Positions 1-11,156 of a DNA stretch of 64,000 bases are shown one piece after another. Position 1 is the stretch's first letter. Each line of letters begins with the position of its first letter. The translations under genes and the position numbers were made by a program. The notes under the pieces were generated by a model. That model saw only the letters and a program-made list of their open reading frames with translations. It had not been told where the DNA came from and did not search any database. Location of the stretch: the NCBI GenBank assembly GCA_016790705.1, contig JAEUOT010000012.1, forward strand, positions 1-64,000, given 5' to 3'. Origin of the DNA: Hydrogenophaga sp. (GTDB taxonomy: Bacteria; Pseudomonadota; Gammaproteobacteria; Burkholderiales; Burkholderiaceae_C).

Positions 1-2643
<2,643 letters not shown>

Positions 2644-2731
2644 CCCCCCGCGCCGCCTGCGGCGTCACCCCCAGGGGGCGTGCCTGGCGGCCCGGCGAAG
2701 CCGGTTCCGCGGGCACCTGGCTGGTTTTGCG

Positions 2732-3670
2732 CTACCTGTCTGGCCAGGACAGGTGCTGTCGGCTTTCGAACAGCCTTTGATCGCCCGTCACCGGGTCGGT
2801 GAACGCGATGGCCCGCGCCAGCAGTCGCAGCGGGTCCGTAAAGTCTTCCGCTTCACCCGGCCCGCGCCGCACGCGCGGGTAGAACTGGTCGCCCGCCAGT
2901 GGCAGGCCCAGCGCGGCCATGTGCACGCGCAGCTGGTGCCGCTTGCCGGTCACGGGTCTGAGCCGGTAGCGGGCCCAGATGCCGTGCCGTTCGAGCGGTT
3001 CGATGGTGGTGTCGCTGTTGGGTTCGCCCGGCGTCTCGGTCATGCGGAAAAAGGCCTGCGGGTCTTCTTCAATGCGGCTGCGGCGGTGCTGCGGCCACGC
3101 CATGTGTTCGGCGGCCGGCGCGATGGCCTCGTAGACCTTGTCCACCGCGCGCTCTCGAAACAGCGCCTGGTAGGCGCCGCGGTCCTGCGGCTGCACGGCA
3201 AACACCACCAGCCCGGCCGTCTCGCGGTCGATCCGGTGGATCGGACTGAGGGTGTCGATACCGGTCATGCGCTTGAGCCGCACCAGCAAGGTCTGCTGCA
3301 CGAATCGCCCGGTCGGCGTGACGGGCAGGAAATGCGGCTTGTCGGCCACCAGCAGCCGGTCGTCCCGGTGCAGCACCCGGACCTCGAACGGCACCTCCGG
3401 CTCGTCATCGAGGGTGCGCCAGTAGTAGAGCCGACCACCGCCGTGGAACGGGGTGTCGGCGGTCACCGGCTGACCCGCCTCGTCCAGCACTTCTGCGGAC
3501 GACAGCCGGCGTTCCCAGTCCGCCCGCGTCACGGCCGGCAGCCGGTCGCTCAGGAAGTCCAGCAGCGTGCGCCAGCGGCCGTCATCCGCCGGCAGCAGCG
3601 GCATCGCCACGCAACTGGGTGACACCCCGTTGCGCGTCGGGATCAGGGGATTGCGGGGAGGGCGGGCCAT
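2732..3670 (-). CDS. RluA-family 23S/tRNA pseudouridine synthase
   Basis: Converts specific uridines in rRNA or tRNA to pseudouridine. The 312-residue protein has an N-terminal S4-like segment (residues 30-85) and the RluA catalytic signature HRIDRETAG at 145-153, with Asp148 as the expected catalytic aspartate. The start ATG is at 3670 and lies 42 bp from the divergent lipoprotein start. The family is clear but the exact target base (RluA, RluC, RluD or TruC type) cannot be fixed from sequence alone. The Ile in HRID, where HRLD is usual, is a common variant in this family. Confidence 0.9.
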   Translation of the reverse strand: MARPPRNPLIPTRNGVSPSCVAMPLLPADDGRWRTLLDFLSDRLPAVTRADWERRLSSAEVLDEAGQPVTADTPFHGGGRLYYWRTLDDEPEVPFEVRVLHRDDRLLVADKPHFLPVTPTGRFVQQTLLVRLKRMTGIDTLSPIHRIDRETAGLVVFAVQPQDRGAYQALFRERAVDKVYEAIAPAAEHMAWPQHRRSRIEEDPQAFFRMTETPGEPNSDTTIEPLERHGIWARYRLRPVTGKRHQLRVHMAALGLPLAGDQFYPRVRRGPGEAEDFTDPLRLLARAIAFTDPVTGDQRLFESRQHLSWPDR

Positions 3671-3712
3671 GGAGGCTGTATTCTCTGCGGCTTCCCATCT
3701 GCCGACCCTGCC

Positions 3713-3967
3713 ATGCCATTCCGACCGACCCTTTCCGCCCTCGCGACCGTCCGCTCATGGCGTCTGTGCGGGGTGATCCTGCTGAGCCTGCCTGCGCTGG
3801 GCGGGTGTGCCGTGGTGGCGGTGGCCGATGTGGCGGCGTCGGCGGTGGTCGGGGTGGCGGGACTGGCGGTCGATGCCGCCGTCGGGACCGCCCGCATCGG
3901 CGGCAAGATCATCGGGGCCGGTGCGGATGCCGTGCTCGGCAGCGACGAGAAGACGACCGACAAGTGA
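3713..3967 (+). CDS. Small predicted lipoprotein
   Basis: An 84-residue protein with a basic N-terminus, a hydrophobic core at about residues 18-30 and a lipobox LGGC ending at Cys32. It should be lipidated and anchored in the cell envelope. The mature part is rich in Ala, Val and Gly, has no recognisable enzymatic motif and ends in a charged DEKTTDK tail. It is divergent from the pseudouridine synthase and convergent with trmB, so it appears to be monocistronic. Similar short lipoproteins are common in Burkholderiales; no function is assigned. Confidence 0.75.
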   Translation: MPFRPTLSALATVRSWRLCGVILLSLPALGGCAVVAVADVAASAVVGVAGLAVDAAVGTARIGGKIIGAGADAVLGSDEKTTDK

Positions 3968-3979
3968 GCCGGCGCGCGT

Positions 3980-4723
3980 TCAGACCCGCCTGAACACCAG
4001 ATCCCAGACCCCGTGGCCGAGCTTGAGGCCGCGGTTTTCGAACTTGGTCAGCGGCCGGTAGTCGGGCTTGGGGGCGTAGCCCTCGCCGCCGTCGGGCGCC
4101 GTGTTGGCCAGCAGCGGCTCGGCGCCCAGGACCTGGAGCATCTGCTCCGCGTAGGGCTGCCAGTCGGTGGCCAGATGCAGGTAGCCGCCTGGCTTGAGGT
4201 GGCGGGCCAGCCGGTTCACGAACGGGCTCTGGATCAGGCGGCGCTTGTGGTGGCGGCTCTTGTGCCAGGGATCGGGAAAGAAGATGTGAACGCCGTCCAG
4301 GCTCTGCTCGGGCAGCATGTGGTCGAGCACCTCGACCGCGTCGTGGCGGAAGATGCGGATGTTCTCGATGCCCTGCTCGCCACACAGCTTGAGCAGGGCG
4401 CCCACGCCGGGTTCGTGCACTTCGCAGCAGAGGAAGTTGTCGCCGGGGCGCGCCTGCGCGATCTGCGCGGTCGCTCCGCCCATGCCAAAACCGATCTCCA
4501 TGATCAGCGGCGCGGTGCGGCCGAACACCGCCGTCGGGTCGAGCGCCCGGGTCGGGTCGTAGTTCAGCAGGAAACGCGGGCCGAACTGTTCGTAGGCGCG
4601 TTGCTGTCCGGGGCCGGTGCGGCCGGCGCGCAGCACATAGCTCTTGATCACGCGCATGTACGGCTTGGCGGGCGTGTCGGCCTCTGTGGGGGCCGCGGAG
4701 GGAGGTGGGGAGTCGATGGACAT
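3980..4723 (-). CDS. trmB: tRNA (guanine-N7-)-methyltransferase
   Basis: Makes m7G46 in the variable loop of tRNA using S-adenosylmethionine. The 247-residue protein carries the SAM-binding motif EIGFGMG (76-82) and the TrmB signature [15 protein letters not shown] (148-162). The start chosen is the ATG at 4723, since the frame upstream of it overlaps gluQRS and reads as low-complexity shadow sequence. The first 20 residues are a Pro/Ala-rich extension before the conserved core. It lies 56 bp downstream of gluQRS on the same strand, so two tRNA-modification genes may share a transcript. Confidence 0.96.
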   Translation of the reverse strand: MSIDSPPPSAAPTEADTPAKPYMRVIKSYVLRAGRTGPGQQRAYEQFGPRFLLNYDPTRALDPTAVFGRTAPLIMEIGFGMGGATAQIAQARPGDNFLCCEVHEPGVGALLKLCGEQGIENIRIFRHDAVEVLDHMLPEQSLDGVHIFFPDPWHKSRHHKRRLIQSPFVNRLARHLKPGGYLHLATDWQPYAEQMLQVLGAEPLLANTAPDGGEGYAPKPDYRPLTKFENRGLKLGHGVWDLVFRRV

Positions 4724-4779
4724 GGAAGACGGCGCGCAGGCGGCGGATCGCCCGGGGTGCGTGATTGTAGGGGGGAGGC

Positions 4780-5670
4780 TCAGGCCTGGCCGGGTCCGCG
4801 CACCGGCCAGGCGGCGGTCCAGGCCGCCAGCGCCTGCGGGACCTCGCCCGCAGCGGCCGGCAGCCCCAGCGTGGCGGCTGCACGCTGCAGCGCGGCCAGC
4901 GGATCGGACAGATCCAGGGCCTGGGCGCCGTTCTGTTTGCTCAGCTTCTCGCCGTTCGGGCCGAGCACCAGCGGCGTGTGCAGGTAGGCGGGCGTGGGCA
5001 GGTCCAGCGCCCGCTGCAGAAGGATCTGCCGGGGCGTGTTGTCCGCCAGATCCTCGCCGCGCACGACGTGGGTGATGCCTTGTGCGGCGTCGTCGACCAC
5101 GACCGCCAACTGGTAGGCCCACAGCCCGTCCGAGCGCCGCAGCACGAAGTCGCCGACCTCGGTCGCGACGTCCTGCGCCTGTGGACCGAGGCGGCGGTCG
5201 GTCCACGGCTGAACGCCCGGCCCGACGCGCAGCCGCCAGGCGCGTGCCTCGCGCCCTTTCGCTCCGCCGTTCTCCGGCCGGCAGGTGCCGGGGTAGACGG
5301 CCGCATGCTGGCGCTCGCGGGACCGGCCACTGGCGGCTAGCGCCGTTTCGATGTCCTTGCGTGAACAGGCGCAGGGGTAGGCGTCGCCCTGGGCCACCAG
5401 CCGTTCGAGTGCAGTCCGGTAAAGGTCCCCTCGCGCCGACTGCCAGCACACCGGTTCGTCGGGGACCAGGCCGCAGCGGTCGAGCTGCTGCAGGATCAGG
5501 CGGTCGGCGCCGGGCACGCAGCGGGGCGTGTCCACATCCTCGATGCGCACCAGCCAGCGGCCACCGTGGGCGCGCGCATCCAGCCAACTGGCCAGCGCCG
5601 CGACCAGAGAACCGGCGTGCAGTGGTCCGGTCGGCGAAGGCGCAAAGCGGCCGCGGTAGCCCTCCACCAC
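4780..5670 (-). CDS. gluQ: Glutamyl-Q tRNA(Asp) synthetase
   Basis: Transfers glutamate to queuosine at position 34 of tRNA-Asp; it is a paralogue of the GluRS catalytic domain without an anticodon-binding domain. The protein has 296 residues. The HIGH-like motif is HAGS at 18-21 and the KMSKS-like motif is KLSKQ near residue 245. Cysteines in the CACS segment and the YPGTC segment fit the zinc site of the family. Translation starts at a GTG at 5670, four bases after the stop of the upstream FAD oxidoreductase, so the two are probably co-transcribed and coupled. Confidence 0.95.
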   Translation of the reverse strand: MVEGYRGRFAPSPTGPLHAGSLVAALASWLDARAHGGRWLVRIEDVDTPRCVPGADRLILQQLDRCGLVPDEPVCWQSARGDLYRTALERLVAQGDAYPCACSRKDIETALAASGRSRERQHAAVYPGTCRPENGGAKGREARAWRLRVGPGVQPWTDRRLGPQAQDVATEVGDFVLRRSDGLWAYQLAVVVDDAAQGITHVVRGEDLADNTPRQILLQRALDLPTPAYLHTPLVLGPNGEKLSKQNGAQALDLSDPLAALQRAAATLGLPAAAGEVPQALAAWTAAWPVRGPGQA

Positions 5671-5674
5671 GGAA

Positions 5675-6805
5675 TCAGATCACCGCCAGCGCCAGTTCCA
5701 GTCCGGAAACGAAAGCGTCCTCGACGCGATGACCCAGACACCAGTCGCCGCACAGGCCCAGTCCCGTGGCCTTGTCGTAGAGGTGGGAGCGGCCCAGCGG
5801 GACCTGTGTCTGCGCGAAACGCCAGCGGTGCACCACGGCGTGGGGCGGCGTGGCCCGGATGCCGGTGATCTCGGCAAAACCCTTGAGCAGCTTGGCCTTC
5901 ACGCGCTCCGGATCGTCTTCCAGGTGCTTGTACGACCAGGCCGGGCTGGCCTGGATGGTCCAGCGTTCGATGCGTTCGCGGCCGGGCTTGCTGTTCTCGC
6001 GCGCCAGCCAACTGATGCGGTGGTGGGTGCTGCGCGCAGCGTTCCACTGGGGCCCCAGGGTCGACAGGCCGGGCTGCATCGCGTTCGGGTACGCCACCAT
6101 CAGCGTCCAGCAGGGTGCGACCTGCACACCCGTGAGCAACTGGCGCATGTCGGGCGCCAGACCGGAGGCCTGCAGCAGGTCGTGCGCCTGCAGGTGGGGA
6201 ATGGCCAGCAGCACCCGGTCAAAGCCGCCGAGCACCCGCTGGCCGCCATCGGACCCTTCGACGCGCAACTGCCACTGCTCGGGGTTGAGCGCGTCGCGTT
6301 CGATGTGGTGCACCCGGGTTTCGAGGTGGGTGTGCGCCGGCAGGTGGCCGTGTTCTTCGGGATGGGCGAGCGGCTGGGCCCAGTGGTGCACCAGGCCGCT
6401 CATGCCGGGAATCGCCACGAAATGCGGTTCGGTCGGCACGGGCGCGCTTTCCAGCACATGGCCGAACTCGTCGAGCACGCGCACCGTGCTCACGCTCCAG
6501 GGACGCACCATCGCCTGCGCGGTCAGCAAGGCCCGGGCGAAGCGGCTGTCCCTGACCGTGAAGTACTGGGCGCCGTGGTCGAAGCCGCCGAATTCGGTGC
6601 GCCGCGTCGTCATGCGGCCACCGAAACCACGGCTCTTCTCGAACACCGTGACGCGCATCCCCGCCTGGAGCAGGGTGCGGGCGCAGGCCACACCGGCCAT
6701 GCCGGCGCCGATCACCGCCACGTGTGGCGTCCGGTCAGGCGATGGCTGCGCGGGGCGGGCAATGGCGGTTTGTGTGCGTTTGCGGGAGGCCTTCTGCTTG
6801 TCCAT
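5675..6805 (-). CDS. FAD-dependent amine-oxidase/renalase-like oxidoreductase
   Basis: A 376-residue flavoprotein. After a Lys/Arg-rich N-terminal tail of about 27 residues comes a Rossmann FAD-binding motif GAGMAG (33-38), then a GRMTTRR segment and the [12 protein letters not shown] motif typical of the NAD(P)/FAD-dependent oxidoreductases annotated as renalase-like. Substrate is unknown. The ATG at 6805 is the start that gives a normal N-terminus; upstream frame is non-coding. It precedes gluQRS with four bases between them. No signal peptide is seen, so it is probably cytoplasmic. Confidence 0.85.
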   Translation of the reverse strand: MDKQKASRKRTQTAIARPAQPSPDRTPHVAVIGAGMAGVACARTLLQAGMRVTVFEKSRGFGGRMTTRRTEFGGFDHGAQYFTVRDSRFARALLTAQAMVRPWSVSTVRVLDEFGHVLESAPVPTEPHFVAIPGMSGLVHHWAQPLAHPEEHGHLPAHTHLETRVHHIERDALNPEQWQLRVEGSDGGQRVLGGFDRVLLAIPHLQAHDLLQASGLAPDMRQLLTGVQVAPCWTLMVAYPNAMQPGLSTLGPQWNAARSTHHRISWLARENSKPGRERIERWTIQASPAWSYKHLEDDPERVKAKLLKGFAEITGIRATPPHAVVHRWRFAQTQVPLGRSHLYDKATGLGLCGDWCLGHRVEDAFVSGLELALAVI

Positions 6806-6872
6806 GGCGCGAGGGTGTGGGTGGGATCGGTCGACTGTAGCAGTCCGCAACCGTGCGCGGCGTTGCGCGGGC

Positions 6873-7820
6873 TCAAGAGACGTGGTGGTTTTCCAGTAGC
6901 GCGGCGCGCGTGGTCGGGTGCTGCAGCCGTTCGAGCCACCAGCGCATGGCCTGTCCGGAGTCGCCACCGCTGCGCGGGCGCCGCCAGGCATAGCCGACCC
7001 GGAACACGTGGTTGGGCCGCTGCACGTTCTTGACCACCAGCCGGCCGGTGGAGATGTAGGGCTGGGCCAGCGGCAGCGGCAGGAAGCCGCAGCCCAGACC
7101 GCGCAACTGGGCCTCCAGCTTGTGCTGCATGGTCGGCACGGTGAGCACGTCCTGCCCGGGCAGGATGTTGAAGGACTGTCCGGCGCCGCGCTGGGTGCTG
7201 TCGGCGACCGCCACCGCGCGGTGGTCGCGGATCTCCTCGTCGCACACCGCATGGTCGGCGGCCGCCAGCGGGTGGTGCGGCGCCACCGCAAAGACGAAGC
7301 GCAACTGTCCCAGCGGCGCAATCTGGATCTCGGGCAGCGAGACGTCGGCGGAGACACCGAGCGCGAGGTCCGCCAGTCCGCCTTGCAGCGCCTCCATCGT
7401 CCCCGAGAGCGTCTCGGCCCGGATCTTCAGCCGGGTCGGTGCGCCTGTCGCATAGAAGGCCTCGCACAGCTCGAACAGCGTGCCGCGGGCCATCACCGCG
7501 TCGGTCGCGATGGTCAGTTGCGGCTCCCATCCGGTGGCCACGCGCTTGACCCGCTGCGCCACCGCATCCAGCTCGTCCAGCAGGTACTGGCCCGAGCGCA
7601 ACAGCTCGGCGCCTGCGGGCGTGAGCTGGGCGCGCCGGGCGCTGCGGTCGAACAGCAGCACGTCCAGCGCGTCCTCGATCTGGCGCACGCGGTAGGTGAG
7701 GGCGCTGGGGACCATGCCCAGCTCACGGGCGGCAGCGGCCATGCTGCCCAGCCGGGCGACCGATTCGAGCAGGCCGAGGTTTTCCGGCGACAAGGCGGAG
7801 CGGGGAGAGGGGGAGGCCAT
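6873..7820 (-). CDS. LysR-family transcriptional regulator
   Basis: A 315-residue LysR protein. The winged helix-turn-helix lies at about residues 10-68 (LLESVARLGSMAAAAREL followed by the SALTYRVRQIE recognition region) and the type 2 periplasmic-binding-like effector domain fills the rest. It is divergent from the pirin gene, and the 151 bp between the two starts hold a perfect palindrome with the T-N11-A pattern of LysR sites. It therefore probably controls pirin and perhaps the quinone reductase behind it, and its own expression. The effector ligand is unknown. Within LysR the sequence resembles the YhaJ/DsdC-like group of aromatic or redox regulators only loosely. Confidence 0.92.
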   Translation of the reverse strand: MASPSPRSALSPENLGLLESVARLGSMAAAARELGMVPSALTYRVRQIEDALDVLLFDRSARRAQLTPAGAELLRSGQYLLDELDAVAQRVKRVATGWEPQLTIATDAVMARGTLFELCEAFYATGAPTRLKIRAETLSGTMEALQGGLADLALGVSADVSLPEIQIAPLGQLRFVFAVAPHHPLAAADHAVCDEEIRDHRAVAVADSTQRGAGQSFNILPGQDVLTVPTMQHKLEAQLRGLGCGFLPLPLAQPYISTGRLVVKNVQRPNHVFRVGYAWRRPRSGGDSGQAMRWWLERLQHPTTRAALLENHHVS

Positions 7821-7855
7821 CGGGTCACCATTCGAAATGAGGGTTGGACGCTATT

Positions 7856-7878
7856 TTCATTCAATCAGATTGAATGAA
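7856..7878. promoter_or_regulatory. Perfect palindrome, likely LysR operator
   Basis: The arms TTCATTCAAT (7856-7865) and ATTGAATGAA (7869-7878) are exact reverse complements separated by CAG. The inner part contains T-N11-A, the classic LysR box. It sits 35 bp from the LysR start and 93 bp from the pirin start, in an AT-rich patch in otherwise GC-rich DNA, which is the expected place for a shared operator/promoter. Binding is inferred, not shown. Confidence 0.7.
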
Positions 7879-7971
7879 GCCGTCAATTGGCTGCGACCTG
7901 CCGAAGGGGGGCGATCTCCACAATCACTTCCATTCCGGTCACGAGCCGGTGGTTCACAGGAGACCCCCACC

Positions 7972-8673
7972 ATGCTGCAGATCCGACGCTCCCAGGACCG
8001 TGGTTATGCCGACCACGGCTGGCTCAAGAGCTTTCACTCCTTCTCCTTCGCGGGCTACTACGACCCGGCCTGGATGGGCTGGGGCAACCTGCGCGTGATC
8101 AACGAAGACCGCATCGCCCCCGGCACCGGCTTCGGCACCCACGGTCACCGCGACATGGAAATCATCAGCTATGTGCTCAAGGGCAATCTCGCCCACAAGG
8201 ACAGCATGGGCAACGTCAAGGGCATTCCGCCGGGCGAGGTGCAGCGCATGAGCGCTGGCCGCGGCGTGATGCACAGCGAGTTCAACCACGCACCCGCCAG
8301 CGAGACCCACTTCCTGCAGATCTGGATCGAGCCCTCCGAGCAGGGCATCGAGCCCGGGTACGAGCAGAAGGGTTTCGACGTGGCGGAGAAGGACGGGCGG
8401 CTGCGCCTGGTGGCCTCGCCCGACGGCGCCCGGGGCTCCGTGACGATCCACGCCGACGCCTCGCTTTACGCCGGCCTGTTCCAGGGCGGGCAGCACACCG
8501 AGCTGGCGCTGGACCCGGTCCGCAAGGCCTACGTGCACCTGATCCGTGGCGCCCTGGACGTCAACGGCCAGCGCCTGCACGGCGGCGACGCCGCGCTGCT
8601 GGCCGGCGAGAGCCGGCTTGAACTGGCGCACGGCGAGGACGCCGAGGTGCTGGTGTTCGATCTGGCGGCCTGA
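7972..8673 (+). CDS. Pirin family protein (cupin, possible quercetinase)
   Basis: A 233-residue bicupin. The metal ligands of pirins are all present: His57, His59, His101 and Glu103 (motifs THGHRDME and GVMHSEFNH). Bacterial pirins such as YhhW have quercetin 2,3-dioxygenase activity in vitro; others act as redox-sensing cofactors. The start is the ATG at 7972 with a CAGGAGA ribosome site just upstream. It is followed after 61 bp by a flavodoxin-type quinone reductase on the same strand, a pairing that suggests handling of quinones or flavonoids, under the divergent LysR regulator. Confidence 0.95.
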   Translation: MLQIRRSQDRGYADHGWLKSFHSFSFAGYYDPAWMGWGNLRVINEDRIAPGTGFGTHGHRDMEIISYVLKGNLAHKDSMGNVKGIPPGEVQRMSAGRGVMHSEFNHAPASETHFLQIWIEPSEQGIEPGYEQKGFDVAEKDGRLRLVASPDGARGSVTIHADASLYAGLFQGGQHTELALDPVRKAYVHLIRGALDVNGQRLHGGDAALLAGESRLELAHGEDAEVLVFDLAA

Positions 8674-8734
8674 GCCGCACCCGCATTCGTCTTTCACAAC
8701 CGCGCACCCGCGCACTTTCACACAGGAGCTTCAA

Positions 8735-9289
8735 ATGGCAAAAGTAGTCGTGGTCTATCACTCGGGTTACGGGCACACCCAGCGCATGGCGCAATCGGTG
8801 GCCCAGGGCGCCAACGCCGAGCTGGTGGCGATTGATGCCGACGGCAATCTGCCCGAGGGCGGCTGGGACACGCTGAACGCGGCCGACGCCATCATCTTCG
8901 GCTCGCCGACCTACATGGGCATGGCCAGTTGGCAGTTCAAGAAGTTCGCCGACGCCTCCAGCAAGCCCTGGTTCACCCAGCAGTGGAAAGACAAGGTGTT
9001 TGCCGGCTTCACCAACAGCGCCACCATGAACGGCGACAAGCTGTCGACGCTGCATTACATGTTCACGCTGGCGATGCAGCACAGCGGCATCTGGGTCGGC
9101 ACCGGCATGATGCCCAGCAACACCAAGTCGGCGCAGCGCAACGACATCAACTACGTCGGCTCCTCCAGTGGTGCCATGGCGCAGACGCCCTCGGACGCCA
9201 GTGCCGCCGAGATGCTGCCCGGCGACCTGGAGACGGCCCGCCTGTTCGGCGAGCGCGTCGCGGCCGTGGCCGCGAAGTTCAAGGGTTGA
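8735..9289 (+). CDS. Flavodoxin-fold NAD(P)H:quinone oxidoreductase, WrbA-like
   Basis: A 184-residue flavoprotein that probably reduces quinones by two electrons using NAD(P)H. The FMN phosphate loop is SGYGHT near residues 10-15, and the second flavin loop FGSPTYMGMAS is characteristic of the WrbA/NAD(P)H:quinone oxidoreductase group. It is slightly shorter than E. coli WrbA, so a wrbA symbol is not assigned. A good ribosome site (CAGGAGC) precedes the ATG at 8735. It is likely in one transcript with pirin. Confidence 0.9.
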   Translation: MAKVVVVYHSGYGHTQRMAQSVAQGANAELVAIDADGNLPEGGWDTLNAADAIIFGSPTYMGMASWQFKKFADASSKPWFTQQWKDKVFAGFTNSATMNGDKLSTLHYMFTLAMQHSGIWVGTGMMPSNTKSAQRNDINYVGSSSGAMAQTPSDASAAEMLPGDLETARLFGERVAAVAAKFKG

Positions 9290-9325
9290 GGCGGTTTTTC
9301 GTGGCCGCGTGATTAACATGCGGCC

Positions 9326-10021
9326 ATGAAAATCTTCTCGATCCTTCCCTGGGCAGACTGGCTCGCGCTGGCCTGCTTTTTCTCGCTCTGGATCGGGTAC
9401 GCCTGGTTCGCCAAGGTCTGGGGACGGCGGCGCTCCTCGCTGCTGGTCACCACCAACCGGTACCGCAGCTACTGGATGAAGCAGGCGGCGATGCGTGACC
9501 CGCGCATGCTCGACGGTCTGATCACCCAGACGCTGTCGAACACCCCGGCCTTCTTCTCCTCGACCTCGATCCTGGTGATCGGCGGCCTGTTCGCGCTGCT
9601 GGGCACCACCGACAAGGCCACCGAGCTGATGAGCGAGATCCCGTTTGCCCAGGCGACGCCACTGATCGTCTTCGAGTTCAAGATCCTGGTGCTGGTGGGC
9701 ATCTTCGTCTACTCGTTCTTCCGCTTCTCCTGGTGCATGCGCCAGTACACCTTCGTGGCGCTGGTGATCGGTGCGATGCCGCCCCCGGAGGAGTTCCGCA
9801 GCGGCAAGTTCGATCCGCTGCAGTACGCGGACCGGGCCGCAGCGATGGTGGGAGCCGCGGCCGAGACCTTCAACGACGGGTTGCGCGCCTATTACTTTTC
9901 GTTCGCCGCATTGGCCTGGTTCATCTCGCCGCTGGCGATGGTGGCGGGCTCGCTGGTCGTGGTCGCCATCCTCTACAGCCGGGAGTTCCGCTCCGACGTG
10001 CTGCGGGTGCTGCGCGACTGA
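9326..10021 (+). CDS. DUF599 family membrane protein
   Basis: A 231-residue integral membrane protein with about four hydrophobic segments (roughly residues 8-28, 75-95, 120-150 and 195-220). The NRYRSYWMKQ and ITQTLSNTPAFFSS stretches are typical of DUF599. Its function is unknown. It starts 36 bp after the quinone reductase, so it could be read through from the same promoter, and it is convergent with the PAP2 gene with 18 bp between stops. Confidence 0.85.
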   Translation: MKIFSILPWADWLALACFFSLWIGYAWFAKVWGRRRSSLLVTTNRYRSYWMKQAAMRDPRMLDGLITQTLSNTPAFFSSTSILVIGGLFALLGTTDKATELMSEIPFAQATPLIVFEFKILVLVGIFVYSFFRFSWCMRQYTFVALVIGAMPPPEEFRSGKFDPLQYADRAAAMVGAAAETFNDGLRAYYFSFAALAWFISPLAMVAGSLVVVAILYSREFRSDVLRVLRD

Positions 10022-10039
10022 AGCGGCGTGACGGCGCTC

Positions 10040-10741
10040 TCAGTCGGTGCGCCGGATGTGCCGCAGGGATGCCGCCGCGAAGACCAGTCCGACCACCGCA
10101 CCGCTGAACACGTCCAGCGCCACGTGCTGCAAGGTGGCCATGGTCGACCACGCGATCGCCACACACTGAAGCGCCGACAGCCACAAGCCCCAGACCGGGG
10201 TGCGCAACTGGCGCAGCACCCGGTGCATCCAGCAGGCGCTGAACACGGCCGATGCCACATGCAGCGAGGGGCAGGCGTTGCCGCCGGCATCGACCCCCTT
10301 GATCAGCGCCATGCCCGGGTGGAGCGACCAGTCGATGATGTGCGGCGGCGTCTGCGTGGGCCACCACCAGAAGATCCCCAGGCAGAACACGCACATCGCC
10401 CCGACCCAGACGCCGAACCACGCCAGGGCCCGGAAGTTGCCCATCAGTGCCGGTGGCAGCGACACATAGACCCAGAGCGAGAGGTAGACAGGGTAGGCCG
10501 ACGGGCTGAAGGCGACCCAGCGGTCCAGCCAGATCTCGGGCATGACCAGGGGCGTCTGCCGGGGGTTCTGCAGCAGCGCGAAATAGCCGCGGAAAAAGAG
10601 GTACATGAAGACGCTGGTGCCCACCGCCTTGAGTACGGTGAGGTAGCTGATGCGCTGCCACACGCGCGCCCACCAGCTCGCGGGTTCGGCACGGTGCTCC
10701 GGCGGGGGAGGCTCGGCGCGTCTCTCCGGCAGTGGGTTCAT
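10040..10741 (-). CDS. PAP2-family phosphatase (inner membrane)
   Basis: A 233-residue membrane protein with about six hydrophobic segments. The phosphatase motifs are CPSLHVAS in the middle and HVALDVFSG near the C-terminus, matching the PSxHV and SxxxHxxxD motifs of PAP2/inositol phosphoryl transferase-like enzymes. Expected substrates are lipid phosphates such as phosphatidic acid or polyprenyl pyrophosphate. The ATG at 10741 was chosen because the upstream frame is Pro/Arg shadow sequence. It is divergent from the pigment operon with 160 bp between starts, so it may be unrelated to it or may supply lipid carriers to it. Confidence 0.85.
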   Translation of the reverse strand: MNPLPERRAEPPPPEHRAEPASWWARVWQRISYLTVLKAVGTSVFMYLFFRGYFALLQNPRQTPLVMPEIWLDRWVAFSPSAYPVYLSLWVYVSLPPALMGNFRALAWFGVWVGAMCVFCLGIFWWWPTQTPPHIIDWSLHPGMALIKGVDAGGNACPSLHVASAVFSACWMHRVLRQLRTPVWGLWLSALQCVAIAWSTMATLQHVALDVFSGAVVGLVFAAASLRHIRRTD

Positions 10742-10780
10742 GTCGGTCGGCGGGAGCAGGGGTCCCGGGGGGGCGGACTG

Positions 10781-10786
10781 TACAAT
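10781..10786 (+). promoter_or_regulatory. Candidate -10 box of pigment operon 1
   Basis: A TACAAT hexamer preceded by CTG lies in the 160-bp gap between the PAP2 gene and the first ACP, about 115 bp upstream of the ACP start. No good -35 hexamer is visible at the right spacing, so this would be a weak or activator-dependent sigma-70 promoter. The same TACAAT hexamer appears before the second pigment operon at 35349-35354. Confidence 0.4.
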
Positions 10787-10901
10787 CGAAAGCTTCCAGA
10801 ATTGAACGTTCGGCGGCCTGCGCCGGGCTTCGCGCTGGTCCCGCAGCCCGCGCCGAGCACCCTCCGAGGGTGCCATTACCGGGCCGCTTGCCAGCCATCA
10901 A

Positions 10902-11156
10902 ATGTATGTCATGCAATCGACCGAACTGATTCGCCAATTCCTTCAGGAGCGACTGGGGGTCGATCCGCAGCAGGTTGTCAACGACGCCAACCTCGCGGAT
11001 CTCGGCGTCGACTCCCTCATGCTCGCCGAACTCATGTTCGAGGCCGAAGACCGGCTGGGCATTTCCATCGGCTCGGACGTGGTGGCACCCAAGACGGTCG
11101 GTGACATGGTCGGCCTGATCAACAGCCTGCAGGCGGCCAAAGCCGGCCGGTCATGA
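10902..11156 (+). CDS. Acyl carrier protein 1 of aryl-polyene-type cluster
   Basis: An 84-residue ACP. The phosphopantetheine attachment motif GVDSLMLAEL places the modified serine at Ser38. It is expected to carry the growing chain or the starter acid as a thioester. An alternative ATG three codons in (10911) is possible. It is the first gene of a long plus-strand operon and its stop overlaps the ketosynthase start (ATGA), so the two are translated together. In aryl-polyene systems two ACPs (ApeE and ApeF) are used; this is one of the pair here. Confidence 0.93.
   Translation: MYVMQSTELIRQFLQERLGVDPQQVVNDANLADLGVDSLMLAELMFEAEDRLGISIGSDVVAPKTVGDMVGLINSLQAAKAGRS

Noticed and set aside
2644-2731. 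Terminator between alaS and the pseudouridine synthase gene
   Set aside because: Short GC hairpins are present but without a T tract on either strand.
4724-5587. Long frame upstream of trmB on the minus strand
   Set aside because: It lies inside gluQRS in another frame and is Arg/Gly/Ala-rich shadow sequence.
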